Source: Caulobacter sp. (GTDB taxonomy: Bacteria > Pseudomonadota > Alphaproteobacteria > Caulobacterales > Caulobacteraceae). Taken from it: a stretch of DNA of 64,000 nucleotides. Of this stretch, positions 31,572 through 41,627 are shown piece by piece. The notes beneath the pieces are model-generated. The model ran no database searches and was not told where the DNA came from. It was given only the letters and a program-made list of their open reading frames with translations. Both the position numbers and the translations under genes were made by a program. The stretch lies in contig WGLL01000018.1 in the NCBI GenBank assembly GCA_016125585.1, forward strand, positions 1 to 64,000, in the 5' to 3' direction. Position 1 is the first letter of the stretch. Every line of letters begins with the position of its first letter.

Positions 31572-32000
31572 ATGTTGTTTCGCTCAACCACGTTGATGAC
31601 CACGCCTGGGCGCGCTGTGGTCGGCCTGCTGATCGGAAGCTTCGCGGGCGCCGCCCAGACGGCGCTGTTCTTCGTGGTCAACACGCTGGTGACAAACTGG
31701 GGCGCGGGCCAGCCGGAATCCCTGATCAGCCTGGGCCTGGGCATCTTCGTCTTCTCCCTCTTCGTCTGGGCCTTTGGCCTGTTCACCCTCGGCGCGTTCG
31801 GATGGGCGTTGCTGCATTCAGCGGGTGTTCGCGGCCCGGCCTCGGCCTTCCTGTTCGGCGCGGTCCTAACTGCCGCCGCGGGCCTTTGCCTGTCAGGAAT
31901 GCGGCTCAGCGGTTCCGTGGGATGGTTCGCCCTGGCCGGCGCGGTGGTCGGGCTGGTGGTCTGGGGGTTCAGCTATCGCCGACCGACGGGCGCCGCGTGA
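31572..32000 (+). CDS. Small integral membrane protein, four helices, 142 aa
   Basis: The 142-residue product is almost entirely hydrophobic with four predicted membrane helices (for example AVVGLLIGSFAGAAQTALFF and SLGLGIFVFSLFVWAFGLFT). It begins at ATG shortly after a divergent promoter with an ArsR-type operator. Its stop overlaps the ATG of the desaturase-like gene (TGATG), so the two are translationally coupled and probably act together in the membrane. No family was recognised with confidence. Confidence 0.78.
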   Translation: MLFRSTTLMTTPGRAVVGLLIGSFAGAAQTALFFVVNTLVTNWGAGQPESLISLGLGIFVFSLFVWAFGLFTLGAFGWALLHSAGVRGPASAFLFGAVLTAAAGLCLSGMRLSGSVGWFALAGAVVGLVVWGFSYRRPTGAA

Positions 32001-33085
32001 TGAGCCACCACGACGACGACCCCTACGCCGTTCATTCGGTGATCGAGACACCCGGGGCCAGCGCCCTGGAGGGCCGCGTCGTCTGGGATCCGGTGCACTC
32101 TCTGTGGAACGGGGCGATGATGGCCGGGGCGCTGATCGCCGCGCCGTTGCTGTTCAGCTGTAGCGCCTTGGCCGTCTTTGTCCTGCTCACTGGAGCGGGT
32201 CTGCTGCTCGGCCATTCGCTCGGGCTGCATCGAAGGCTGATCCACGGCAGCTTCGCCTGTCACATCTTTCTGGAGCATGTTCTGGTGTGGGCCGGGGTGG
32301 CGGTCGGGATGAGCGGGCCGTTCTGGATGATCCGCACCCATGACCTGCGCGACTGGGCCCAGCGCCAGCCCGCCTGCCATCCCTATCTGCGTCACGGCGC
32401 GCCGATGTGGCTGGACGCGGTTTGGCAGATGCATTGCCGTCTCAAGCTGGAGAGCCCTCCCCGCTTCGAGATACCGCCGCGCATCACCGGCGATCGGTTC
32501 TACCGCTTCCTGGAGCGGACCTGGATGCTGCAGCAGCTGCCGATCGGTGTGTGCCTGTTCCTGGTCGGCGGCTGGAGTTTTGTCGTCTGGGGGGTCTGCG
32601 CCCGGGTGTTTATCTCGGTCTTCGGCCACTGGTTCGTCGGCCATCTGGCCCATACGCAGGGGCCGCAGACCTGGCTGGTCGAGGGGGCCGGGGTGCAGGC
32701 GCATGACGTGCCCTGGGCCGGCGTCCCGACCATGGGCGAGGCCTGGCACAACAACCATCATGCCTTTCCGGGCTCGGCGAAGATCGGCCTCTATCCGGGA
32801 CAGGCGGACTGGGGGTTTGTGTTTATCCGGCTGTTGGAAAGGGTGGGGCTGGCGTGGGATGTGCGGACGCCGGAGACGTTGCCGGAGCGGTTGTGTTTGC
32901 GGGCGGTTGGCCTATCGCCTTCCTTCGCCCGTCTGTCGGGAGAAGGTGGACCGCGCAGCGGGCCGGATGAGGGGGCGCCGGCGTTTGAAGGTTCTCCGGT
33001 CAGCGAAGCGTCGCCGCAACCCGGTCGCCGAACATTCGACACAGTAGGCTGGCGCCCTGCGTCTCCTGGGGGCGCGGATGCTTGA
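32000..33085 (+). CDS. Fatty-acid-desaturase-like membrane protein
   Basis: The 361-residue product shows the histidine boxes of membrane desaturases: GHSLGLHRRLIHGSF, a weaker central box (THDLRDWAQRQPACH) and EAWHNNHHAFP. Hydrophobic segments lie between them (for example VFVLLTGAGLLLGHSL). It would bind a di-iron centre at the inner membrane and modify acyl chains; the substrate and bond position are unknown. The last 55 residues (from about GLSPSFARLSGEGG) are not desaturase-like: they are encoded by an intergenic palindromic repeat and its flank. It overlaps the genes on both sides. Confidence 0.85.
   Translation: MSHHDDDPYAVHSVIETPGASALEGRVVWDPVHSLWNGAMMAGALIAAPLLFSCSALAVFVLLTGAGLLLGHSLGLHRRLIHGSFACHIFLEHVLVWAGVAVGMSGPFWMIRTHDLRDWAQRQPACHPYLRHGAPMWLDAVWQMHCRLKLESPPRFEIPPRITGDRFYRFLERTWMLQQLPIGVCLFLVGGWSFVVWGVCARVFISVFGHWFVGHLAHTQGPQTWLVEGAGVQAHDVPWAGVPTMGEAWHNNHHAFPGSAKIGLYPGQADWGFVFIRLLERVGLAWDVRTPETLPERLCLRAVGLSPSFARLSGEGGPRSGPDEGAPAFEGSPVSEASPQPGRRTFDTVGWRPASPGGADA
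32922..32975 (+). repeat. Intergenic palindromic repeat, copy A, within desaturase 3' end
   Basis: CCTTCGCCCG and CGGGAGAAGG form a near-perfect hairpin, followed by TGG-ACCGCGCAGCGGG-CCGGATGAGGGGG. This is the same layout as the copies at 33451, 45994 and 46110. Unlike those it lies inside an open reading frame, where it encodes part of the desaturase C-terminus. Confidence 0.75.
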
Positions 33086-33416
33086 AAAACTGCTGAACGA
33101 TGGCTCGCTTACGATCCTCATCGCCTTCGCCATTCTGATTGGCAACGTCTTCGCCGCCGGGCTGGGGGGGTGGCGACTGGGCGCAAAGGTCTTTGGTTTC
33201 GGCCTCCTTGCGCCTTGGCTGATCTGGCTGGCCCTGGTGATCGGGTGTCTGATTTCCGAGGGCCCCACCGACTGCCGGTTCGTGATCGGAGGCGGCTTTG
33301 TGATGGTTGGCCTGGCCGGCACACTCTTCTGGCTGGCCTGCTCCACACCGGGGCTGGCGGTCGGCCTGTTCGGTCAATGGGCCATGCACGCTTTGTCCGG
33401 GCCGCGAGAACCCTGA
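33078..33416 (+). CDS. Small integral membrane protein, 112 aa
   Basis: The 112-residue product has three hydrophobic helices (LTILIAFAILIGNVFAAGLG; LLAPWLIWLALVIGCLI; VMVGLAGTLFWLACSTPGLA). It starts at an ATG overlapping the last 8 bases of the desaturase gene. The three genes 31572-33416 are therefore one tightly packed membrane-protein unit. No family was recognised. The codon pattern is normal for the region. A palindromic repeat and the groEL terminator lie between it and groEL. Confidence 0.65.
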   Translation: MLEKLLNDGSLTILIAFAILIGNVFAAGLGGWRLGAKVFGFGLLAPWLIWLALVIGCLISEGPTDCRFVIGGGFVMVGLAGTLFWLACSTPGLAVGLFGQWAMHALSGPREP

Positions 33417-33450
33417 TCCATGGGCCACCCCGGTCCGGGCCGGCGCTGCA

Positions 33451-33503
33451 CTCATCCGACCCCACTCCGTGGGGCCACCTTCTCCCGGAGCGCGGGAGAA
33501 GGA
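33451..33503 (-). repeat. Intergenic palindromic repeat, copy B
   Basis: Read on the minus strand, CCTTCTCCCG and CGGGAGAAGG form a perfect 10-bp stem around GCTCC (hairpin 33478-33502). They are followed by TGGCCCCACGGAGTGGGGTCGG and ATGAG. The layout is hairpin, then a short imperfect dyad, then GGATGAG, as in the other copies. Confidence 0.85.
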
Positions 33504-33514
33504 TTGTAGATGCG

Positions 33515-33544
33515 AAAAGGGCCGCTCCTTTCGGAGCGGCCCTT
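33515..33544 (-). terminator. groEL: groEL intrinsic terminator
   Basis: On the minus strand AAGGGCCGCTCC and GGAGCGGCCCTT form a perfect 12-bp stem with a 4-base loop. It ends in a short U-run (TTTT) 27 bases past the groEL stop. It is a textbook factor-independent terminator closing the groESL operon. Confidence 0.88.
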
Positions 33545-33570
33545 CCCTGTTCTCGACTGAGAGACGAGGA

Positions 33571-35572
<2,002 letters not shown>

Positions 35573-35634
35573 GGGGTCGTCTCCATCGTAGCGTTGGATC
35601 AAATTGGGGCCGTCGGCGCTTCCGGGCGGCGCTG

Positions 35635-35661
35635 CTAGCAGTCGCCACGGGTGAGTGCCAA
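35635..35661 (-). promoter_or_regulatory. CIRCE element (HrcA operator) of groESL
   Basis: CTAGCAGTC and GAGTGCCAA are separated by 9 bases and match the CIRCE arms TTAGCACTC-N9-GAGTGCTAA at 7 of 9 and 8 of 9 positions. The spacing is exact and the site lies in the groES leader, where CIRCE is found in Caulobacter and many other bacteria. HrcA repression is therefore expected. The hrcA gene is not in this window. Confidence 0.8.
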
Positions 35662-35671
35662 GGGTGAGCGG

Positions 35672-35701
35672 CAAGTAGGGTTGTGGCACGGCTGAGTCAA
35701 G
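35672..35701 (-). promoter_or_regulatory. Candidate groESL promoter
   Basis: On the minus strand TTGACT (35700-35695) and TACTTG (35677-35672) are 17 bases apart. The same segment reads CTTGAC-N15-CCCTAC, resembling a heat-shock sigma-32 promoter. Either would start transcription just upstream of or within the CIRCE, as expected for HrcA control. The two readings cannot be separated by eye. Confidence 0.5.
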
Positions 35702-35814
35702 GCCGGCGGCTGTGCCCGGCACGGGAAATTCAGGTGGGATTGCGCCGCCGATTGCGGCCGGGGCCCGGTCCGGCCAAGGTTCTCGGATCGGCGTGGGATG
35801 ACGAGAGCGAGCGG

Positions 35815-36351
35815 ATGATCTCCAACAGCATCACCCTGTTTCGACTGGCGCTGCTCGCACCGCTGTTCTGGCTGTTGCTTGGCGGCGGCGGCTGGGCTGC
35901 GGCCGCGATCTATCTGGCGGCGGGGCTCCTGGACGTCGTCGATGGCCAGGTCGCCCGGCGACTCCATGAGAGCTCGAGACTTGGCGGCTTTCTCGATCTG
36001 GTCGGGGACCGGCTCCTGACCCTCGCCATGGTTGTCGGGCTGGCGGTCGGCGGAGCGCTGAGCGGCTGGACCGCGGTCGCCGCAGCGGTTCTGGTCGGCC
36101 GCTGCCTCGTCGTGGCCAGTCTCAACGAGGCGCTTGCGGCGGATGGGCCGCTGGCCGGCGCGCGGCTGGAACCGGCCAAGGTCGCCCTGCAATTCGCCGG
36201 CCTGGCCCTGCTGGCGGCGCCGGACTTCACAGCAGCCGGGGTGGCGTCGCGGGGGGTGGGCGGGGTGTTGATTGGCCTGTCCGCGCTGCTAGCCCTGGCG
36301 ACCCTGGCCGACTATCTGCGGACCGGCGTTGAGCGCTTGCGGTCGCGATAG
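35815..36351 (+). CDS. CDP-alcohol phosphatidyltransferase family protein
   Basis: From ATG 35815 ([20 protein letters not shown]) the product is 178 residues with about five membrane helices. It has the family signature DG-x2-AR-x8-G-x3-D-x3-D, read here from [10 protein letters not shown] to GFLDLVGDR. Such enzymes join an alcohol to CDP-diacylglycerol or a CDP-linked head group at the inner membrane to make phospholipids. The acceptor cannot be read from the sequence. A longer upstream frame lacks coding character and overlaps the groESL promoter, so the internal ATG was chosen. Confidence 0.85.
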   Translation: MISNSITLFRLALLAPLFWLLLGGGGWAAAAIYLAAGLLDVVDGQVARRLHESSRLGGFLDLVGDRLLTLAMVVGLAVGGALSGWTAVAAAVLVGRCLVVASLNEALAADGPLAGARLEPAKVALQFAGLALLAAPDFTAAGVASRGVGGVLIGLSALLALATLADYLRTGVERLRSR

Positions 36352-36464
36352 GGCGCCCGGGCCCGGTGGGGCCCGCTTTTCCCCGCGAGTACCGGAAAGA
36401 GCGCAGAACGGGTCACAGGCCGGCAACCTCGCAATTGCGGCCCCGAACCTCTATATCGCGCGGC

Positions 36465-37640
36465 ATGACGACCACGCTTGCCCCTTCCGCCATAGACGCC
36501 GCCCTCGAGGCGGTGCGCGAGGCCGTGGGCCTGCCGGCCGGCAGCCGGATCGTGGCGGCGATGTCCGGCGGCGTGGATTCGACGGTGACCGCCGCCCTGC
36601 TGGCGCGGGCCGGGTATGACGTGGTCGGGGTGACGCTGCAGCTTTATGACCACGGCGCCGCCATCCAGAAGAAGGGCGCCTGCTGCGCCGGTCAGGACAT
36701 CCACGACGCCCGCACCGCCGCCGAAGCCATCGGCATTCCCCACTACGTCCTCGACTATGAAAGCCGCTTCCGCGATCAGGTGATCGAGGAGTTCGCCGAC
36801 GCCTATCTGCGCGGCGAGACGCCGATCCCCTGCGTCCGCTGCAACCAGACGGTCAAGTTCCGCGACCTGCTGGATGTCGCCCGCGATCTGGGCGCCGTGG
36901 CCATGGCCACCGGCCACTATGTGCGTCGGGCCGACGGCGCGGCGGGACCGGAGCTGCAACGCGCGGCCGACCCGGCCAAGGACCAGAGCTACTTCCTGTT
37001 CGCCACCACGGCCGAGCAGCTGGACTTTCTGCGCTTTCCGCTGGGCGGGATGAGCAAGCCGCAGGTGCGCGCCATCGCCGCCGAACTGGGCCTGACCGCG
37101 GCCGACAAGCCCGACAGCCAGGACATCTGCTTCGTTCCCGAAGGCAAGTACCACACTGTCATCGATCGGATCCGGCCACAGGGCGCCCTGCCCGGCGATG
37201 TCGTCCACATGGACGGCCGGGTGATGGGCCGCCATGAGGGCGTCACCCGCTACACCATCGGCCAGCGTCGGGGCCTGAACATCGGCGGCGGCGATCCGCT
37301 GTATGTGACCCGCATTGATGCGGCCGCCCGTCAGGTCATCGTTGGCCCGCGCGAGGCCCTGCTGACCACCGCCCTGACCCTGAAAGAGGTCAACTGGCTG
37401 GGCGGCGAGACCCTCGAGTCCGCCTGCGCCGCCAGCCGCCCGGTCCTGGCCCGCGTCCGCTCGACGCGGGAGCCGGTGGCCGGCCGCCTGGGACGGGTCG
37501 ATGGCGAGATCTGCGTGGTGCTCGACGTGCTGGAAGAAGGCGTCGCCCCCGGCCAGGCCTGCGCCCTCTATGCGCCTGAGTCGCCCGACCGGGTGCTGGG
37601 CGGCGGCTTCATCGCCAGCGCCGTCCGTCACGGCGGCTGA
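36465..37640 (+). CDS. mnmA: tRNA-specific 2-thiouridylase
   Basis: MnmA thiolates U34 of Lys, Glu and Gln tRNAs. From ATG 36465 the product is 391 residues, near normal length. It shows the PP-loop [19 protein letters not shown], the catalytic Cys pair in [14 protein letters not shown] and [13 protein letters not shown], and the tRNA-binding domain [20 protein letters not shown]. An in-frame extension upstream to 36366 has no family similarity. The next gene starts 2 bases after its stop. Confidence 0.96.
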   Translation: MTTTLAPSAIDAALEAVREAVGLPAGSRIVAAMSGGVDSTVTAALLARAGYDVVGVTLQLYDHGAAIQKKGACCAGQDIHDARTAAEAIGIPHYVLDYESRFRDQVIEEFADAYLRGETPIPCVRCNQTVKFRDLLDVARDLGAVAMATGHYVRRADGAAGPELQRAADPAKDQSYFLFATTAEQLDFLRFPLGGMSKPQVRAIAAELGLTAADKPDSQDICFVPEGKYHTVIDRIRPQGALPGDVVHMDGRVMGRHEGVTRYTIGQRRGLNIGGGDPLYVTRIDAAARQVIVGPREALLTTALTLKEVNWLGGETLESACAASRPVLARVRSTREPVAGRLGRVDGEICVVLDVLEEGVAPGQACALYAPESPDRVLGGGFIASAVRHGG

Positions 37641-37642
37641 CC

Positions 37643-37861
37643 TTGGCCAAGCTCGCCTTCGGCGTCGTCTTTGTCTTCATTGGCCTGCTGGCCTTCGTCG
37701 CCGTCGGCCGGGGCGTCTGGAGCGGCCGGCTGCCGGTGTTCTTCACCAGCCGCCCGGATATCGTCCGGGCCGAACAACCGACCCGCTTCTGGACCCAGGT
37801 CTTCGCCGTGGTCGTCTGCGGGCTGATCGTACTGGTCGGCGGGCTGTTGTTGATGGTTTGA
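37643..37861 (+). CDS. Small two-helix membrane protein, 72 aa
   Basis: Starting at TTG 2 bases after mnmA, the 72-residue product has two membrane helices (KLAFGVVFVFIGLLAFVAVG and TQVFAVVVCGLIVLVGGLLL) with a short Arg/Pro-containing loop. The tight spacing indicates translational coupling with mnmA, but no functional link is known. Small membrane proteins of this kind are common and unannotated. No family was recognised. Confidence 0.6.
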   Translation: MAKLAFGVVFVFIGLLAFVAVGRGVWSGRLPVFFTSRPDIVRAEQPTRFWTQVFAVVVCGLIVLVGGLLLMV

Positions 37862-37999
37862 GCCGGGCGGAGATTTCGGCCTGAGCCTACGATGGCGACG
37901 GATTGGTCAGACGCTCCGTCGGTCCCCGCCTTGCGCCCGCGTTCGTCGCCGCTAAAGTGCCGCCAAACTTCAAACAACTGTACGAACGGGGAAACCGCC

Positions 38000-39079
38000 A
38001 TGGCCGACGCCGCGCCGACCGCCCAGGATCTGAACAGCGGCACCGAGCCGCTGGACGAACGGACCTGGATCGACGCCGAGAAGCTGCTGCCCTGGCTGGA
38101 AGCCAATGTCGCCGGCTTCAAGGGCCCGCTGGAGATCCGCAAGTTCCGCGGCGGCCAGTCCAACCCGACCTACCAGCTGGTCACCCCTGGCCAGCGCTAC
38201 GTCCTGCGCCGCAAACCGCCGGGCAAGCTGCTGCCGTCCGCCCACGCCGTCGATCGCGAGTACAAGGTCATCGCCGCGCTAAACAAGGTGAACTTCCCGG
38301 TCGCACGCGCCTATGCCCTGTGCATGGACGAGAGCATCGTCGGGACGATCTTCTATGTCATGGAGCAGGTCGAGGGCCGCATCCTGTGGGACGGCACCCT
38401 CCCGGACTATCCCCCGGCCGAGCGTCGCAAGATCTACGAGGCCGAGATCGGCACCCTCGCGGCTCTGCACAACGTCGACTACAAGGCCATCGGCCTGGAG
38501 GATTACGGCAAGCCGGGCAACTACTTCAGCCGCCAGGTCAGCCGCTGGACCAAGCAGTACCAGGCCTCCGAAACCAGCGTCATTCCCGAGATGAACAAGC
38601 TGATCGCCTGGTTCCCTGACCACACGCCAGAGGACGACCAGACCTCGATCGTCCATGGCGACTACCGCCTCGACAACATGATCCTGCACCCCACCGAGCC
38701 GAAGGTGGCGGCGGTGCTGGACTGGGAACTCTCGACCCTTGGCAATCCGCTGGCGGACTTCTCCTATTTCCTGATGAGCTGGGTGATGCCAAGCCAGGAA
38801 CGGGGCGGCCTGTCGGGCATCGACGACCTGACCGCCTACGGCATCCCGACCATCGACGAGGCCGTGGCCCAGTACTGCAAGGCCACCGGCCGCGACGGCC
38901 TGCCCAATCTCGACTGGTACTTTGCCTACAACCTGTTCCGCCTGGCGGGCATCTGCCAGGGCATCGTTGGCCGGGTCCGCGACGGCACCGCCAATTCTGC
39001 CCACGCCGCGACCATGGAGGCCCGGGTGCCTGTGCTGGCCAGGGGCGCCTGGGAGTTCGCGCAGAAGGCAGGGGCGTAA
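38000..39079 (+). CDS. APH-like phosphotransferase family protein (acyl-CoA metabolism type)
   Basis: The 359-residue product has a kinase-like APH fold: the nucleotide lid GGQSNPTYQLVTPGQRYVLR with the Lys-type RRKPPGKLLPSAHAVDREY, the catalytic loop SIVHGDYRLDNMILHP, and the metal-binding AAVLDWELSTLGNPLADFSY. It is related to the N-terminal part of ACAD10/11 proteins, which phosphorylate 4-hydroxyacyl-CoAs. Bacterial members usually neighbour acyl-CoA dehydrogenases; here one lies 8 kb away. The chosen ATG follows AACGGGGAAACC. It is a probable cytosolic kinase of a fatty-acid derivative. Confidence 0.85.
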   Translation: MADAAPTAQDLNSGTEPLDERTWIDAEKLLPWLEANVAGFKGPLEIRKFRGGQSNPTYQLVTPGQRYVLRRKPPGKLLPSAHAVDREYKVIAALNKVNFPVARAYALCMDESIVGTIFYVMEQVEGRILWDGTLPDYPPAERRKIYEAEIGTLAALHNVDYKAIGLEDYGKPGNYFSRQVSRWTKQYQASETSVIPEMNKLIAWFPDHTPEDDQTSIVHGDYRLDNMILHPTEPKVAAVLDWELSTLGNPLADFSYFLMSWVMPSQERGGLSGIDDLTAYGIPTIDEAVAQYCKATGRDGLPNLDWYFAYNLFRLAGICQGIVGRVRDGTANSAHAATMEARVPVLARGAWEFAQKAGA

Positions 39080-39098
39080 GAAGTAGCGGAAACGAACA

Positions 39099-39147
39099 CC
39101 TCTCCCTGAGGGAGAGGTCGGGCGGCCAAGGGCCGACCGGGTGAGGG
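39099..39147 (+). repeat. Intergenic palindromic repeat, copy C
   Basis: CCTCTCCCTGAGGGAGAGG is a perfect hairpin with 8-bp arms. TCGGGCGGCCAAGGGCCGAC and CGGGTGAGGG follow. Layout and position resemble copies A, B, E and F, with CTCTCCC in place of CTTCTCCC. Copy D lies 37 bases away in opposite orientation. Confidence 0.75.
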
Positions 39148-39183
39148 TTTACGGACGGCTGCAGTGGTCTTCCCCGTTCCTAA

Positions 39184-39240
39184 ACCCTCATCCTCCCACC
39201 GCGTCGCGGCGGGCCCCTCCTTCTCCCTCAGGGAGAAGGG
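39184..39240 (-). repeat. Intergenic palindromic repeat, copy D
   Basis: On the minus strand CCCTTCTCCCTGAGGGAGAAGG is a perfect hairpin (split here as CCTTCTCCC/GGGAGAAGG). An imperfect GCCGCGACGCGG dyad and GATGAGGGTTT follow. It faces copy C across 36 bases, making a large inverted pair upstream of the amidohydrolase gene. Confidence 0.75.
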
Positions 39241-39294
39241 TTGCGGCGCGCTCCGGCCGCGGTGCACAGTCAGGCAAACAACGGGGCGCATATC

Positions 39295-40614
39295 ATGAAC
39301 TTCTCACTCAAGGCCAGCTTGATCGCCGCCGCCGTCGGCGTTCTCGCCCTCGCCGGACTGGCGACGGCCCAGTCCTTATCGAGTCCGCTGACCTACGTCC
39401 AGGCCGGCCGCCTGCTCGCCGATCCGGCCAGCGGCAAGGTGGAGACGGCCCGCACCCTGGTGATCCAGGACGGCAAGGTGCTGCGCATCGAGGAGGGCTA
39501 CACCTCCGCGCCCGGCGCCAGGATCGTCGATCTGAAGGACAGCTTCGTCCTGCCGGGCCTGATCGACAGCCACGTTCACCTGACCAGCCAGAACGGGCCC
39601 AAGGGCGCGCTTGAGCGCTTCACCAAGACCCGCTCGGATCTGGCGCTGGACGGCGCCGGCTACGCCCGCAAGACGCTGGAGGCCGGCTTCACCACCGTCG
39701 CCGACCTTGGCGCGCCCAACGAAAGCATCTTTGCCCTGCGCGGCGCCATCGCCGCCGGAACGGTGCCGGGGCCGCGCATCATCGCCGCAGGATCGCCGAT
39801 CTCGGTGCCCGGCGGCCATGGCGATCCGGCCAATGCCGTGCCGGAGGAATATGTCCCGCTGTTCCGCTCGACCGCGATCTGCTCGGGCGCTGATGACTGT
39901 CGCCGGGCCGTGCGCGAACAGGTGCGGTCTGGCGCCGACATCATCAAGATCACCGCCACCGGCGGGGTGCTGTCGCCGACCGCGGCGGGCCTGTCGCAAC
40001 AGTTCACCGACGACGAGCTGAAGGCCATCGTCGAGACCGCCCATTCGATGGGCCGCAAGGTTACCGCCCACGCCCATGGCGTCGACGGCATCAACGCCTT
40101 CCTGCGCGCCGGCGGCGACTCGATCGAACACGGCACCTACCTCGACGCCGACTCGATCAAGCTGTTCAAATCCAGCGGCGCCTGGCTGGTGCCGACCCTG
40201 CTGGCCGGCGATTTCGTGGCCCGTGAGGCCGCCAAGCCGGACACCTGGATGACCCCGGAAGTGAAGGCCAAGGCCCTGCAGGCCGGACCGCGCATGCTGG
40301 ACATGGCCCGCCGCGCCCATGACGGCGGGGTGAAGATCGCCTTTGGCACCGACACCGGCGTCTCGGCCCATGGCGACAACGCCCGGGAGTTCGCCCTTCT
40401 GGTCAAGGCCGGCTTCACGCCGCTGGATGCGATCCGGGCCGCCACCGTCTGGGCCGCCGACCACCTGGGCCTGTCCGCTCTGATCGGCGCCCTGACCCCC
40501 GGCAGGGCCGCCGACGTGGTGGCGGTGAAGGGCGATCCGCTGACCGACGTCACGGTTCTTGAACACGTCACCTTCGTGATGAAGGGCGGGGTGATCTTCA
40601 AGCAGGAGGACTAG
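39295..40614 (+). CDS. Secreted metal-dependent amidohydrolase (prolidase-like)
   Basis: The 439-residue product has a signal peptide (LKASLIAAAVGVLALAGLAT) and an amidohydrolase TIM barrel. Metal ligands are visible: HVH in LIDSHVHLTSQ, a likely carboxylated Lys in DIIKITATGG, His in VTAHAHGVDG and EHGTYL, and Asp in FGTDTGVSAHG. The family includes Caulobacter-type enzymes that cleave C-terminal dipeptides (Xaa-Pro/Xaa-Arg) and others that act on imidazolonepropionate-like rings. A peptide substrate is likely but unproven. It converges with lpxK, the stops overlapping by 4 bases. Confidence 0.9.
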   Translation: MNFSLKASLIAAAVGVLALAGLATAQSLSSPLTYVQAGRLLADPASGKVETARTLVIQDGKVLRIEEGYTSAPGARIVDLKDSFVLPGLIDSHVHLTSQNGPKGALERFTKTRSDLALDGAGYARKTLEAGFTTVADLGAPNESIFALRGAIAAGTVPGPRIIAAGSPISVPGGHGDPANAVPEEYVPLFRSTAICSGADDCRRAVREQVRSGADIIKITATGGVLSPTAAGLSQQFTDDELKAIVETAHSMGRKVTAHAHGVDGINAFLRAGGDSIEHGTYLDADSIKLFKSSGAWLVPTLLAGDFVAREAAKPDTWMTPEVKAKALQAGPRMLDMARRAHDGGVKIAFGTDTGVSAHGDNAREFALLVKAGFTPLDAIRAATVWAADHLGLSALIGALTPGRAADVVAVKGDPLTDVTVLEHVTFVMKGGVIFKQED

Positions 40615-41627
40615 TCCGTCCCCGAGGCGACACCCCCGAGGAGGACCTTGAGCGCCGCCTCGTCTTCGAACCTGGCCCGCACCGGCCAATAGGCGATCTT
40701 AGCCCGCCAGGCGGTCGGCAAGCGGGCCCAATCCTTTTCGGTGGTCAGCAGGCCGGCGCCGAAGTCCTCGGCCCGGCGCTCAAGTGCTCGCAGGGTCGCC
40801 TCGTCATAAGCGCCGTGGTCGGGGAAAGGGGCAAAGTCCTTCAACGCGCACCCCGCGGCGATCAGCGAGCGCTCGACCTTCCAGGGCTTGCCGATGCCGG
40901 CGAAGGCGACCTGGGGTCCCGTCGGCGGCGGGCCGGCCGGTTCCAGCCGCGCTACCAGCACCGGCTTGCCGGCGAACAATGCGACCAGGTCAGGATCGGG
41001 CGCGTCCAGATCAGCCGGCAGCATCAGGATCACCGCGTCGGTGCGGGCGAGGCTGGCCTTCAGGGGCTCGCGCATCGGCCCGGCCGGGAAGACCGCGCCG
41101 TCGCCGAACGGCCATTCGTTGTTGCGGGTCTCGCCGTCGACGACGACGAGCGACAGGGCCTTCTTCACCGAGGGGTTCTGGTGGCCGTCGTCCATCACCA
41201 CCATCGCGGCGCCATCCGCGGCCGCGGCACGGGCGCCGGCCAGCCGGTCGCGGGCGATCCAGAAGGCGCCGTCCTGAGCCAGCATCAGGGGTTCATCGCC
41301 GACCTCGGCGGCCGCATGGCGGACTGGATCGACCTTCAGGGGTCCCGCTTCGCGTCCGCCATAGCCGCGCGACAGGCCATGGGCCGCGATGCCCTGCGTC
41401 CTGAGAATCGACAGCAGTTCCCGGACCACGGGGGTCTTGCCGACCCCACCGGCCGTGAAGTTGCCGACGCAGATCACCGGCACGCCCGGATCAACCGGGA
41501 CCGTGGTCGCGATCCGCCGGGCGGTGACCGTCGCCCAGATCCAGCTGACCGGGGTGAGCAGCATGCGGGCCACGACGCCGGGCGCCCCGTCGCGGACATA
41601 CCACCAGCGCGGTGTCGCCAGCTTCAT
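40611..41627 (-). CDS. lpxK: Tetraacyldisaccharide 4'-kinase
   Basis: LpxK phosphorylates the 4' position of the lipid A disaccharide at the inner membrane. The 338-residue product shows the N-terminal membrane anchor region (LLTPVSWIWATVTARR), the Walker A in GNFTAGGVGKTPVVREL, and the conserved LSRGYGGREAG and MVVMDDGHQNPS. Its start overlaps the waaA stop by 4 bases (ATGA), so the lipid A and Kdo steps are translated together. Length is normal. Confidence 0.96.
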   Translation of the reverse strand: MKLATPRWWYVRDGAPGVVARMLLTPVSWIWATVTARRIATTVPVDPGVPVICVGNFTAGGVGKTPVVRELLSILRTQGIAAHGLSRGYGGREAGPLKVDPVRHAAAEVGDEPLMLAQDGAFWIARDRLAGARAAAADGAAMVVMDDGHQNPSVKKALSLVVVDGETRNNEWPFGDGAVFPAGPMREPLKASLARTDAVILMLPADLDAPDPDLVALFAGKPVLVARLEPAGPPPTGPQVAFAGIGKPWKVERSLIAAGCALKDFAPFPDHGAYDEATLRALERRAEDFGAGLLTTEKDWARLPTAWRAKIAYWPVRARFEDEAALKVLLGGVASGTD

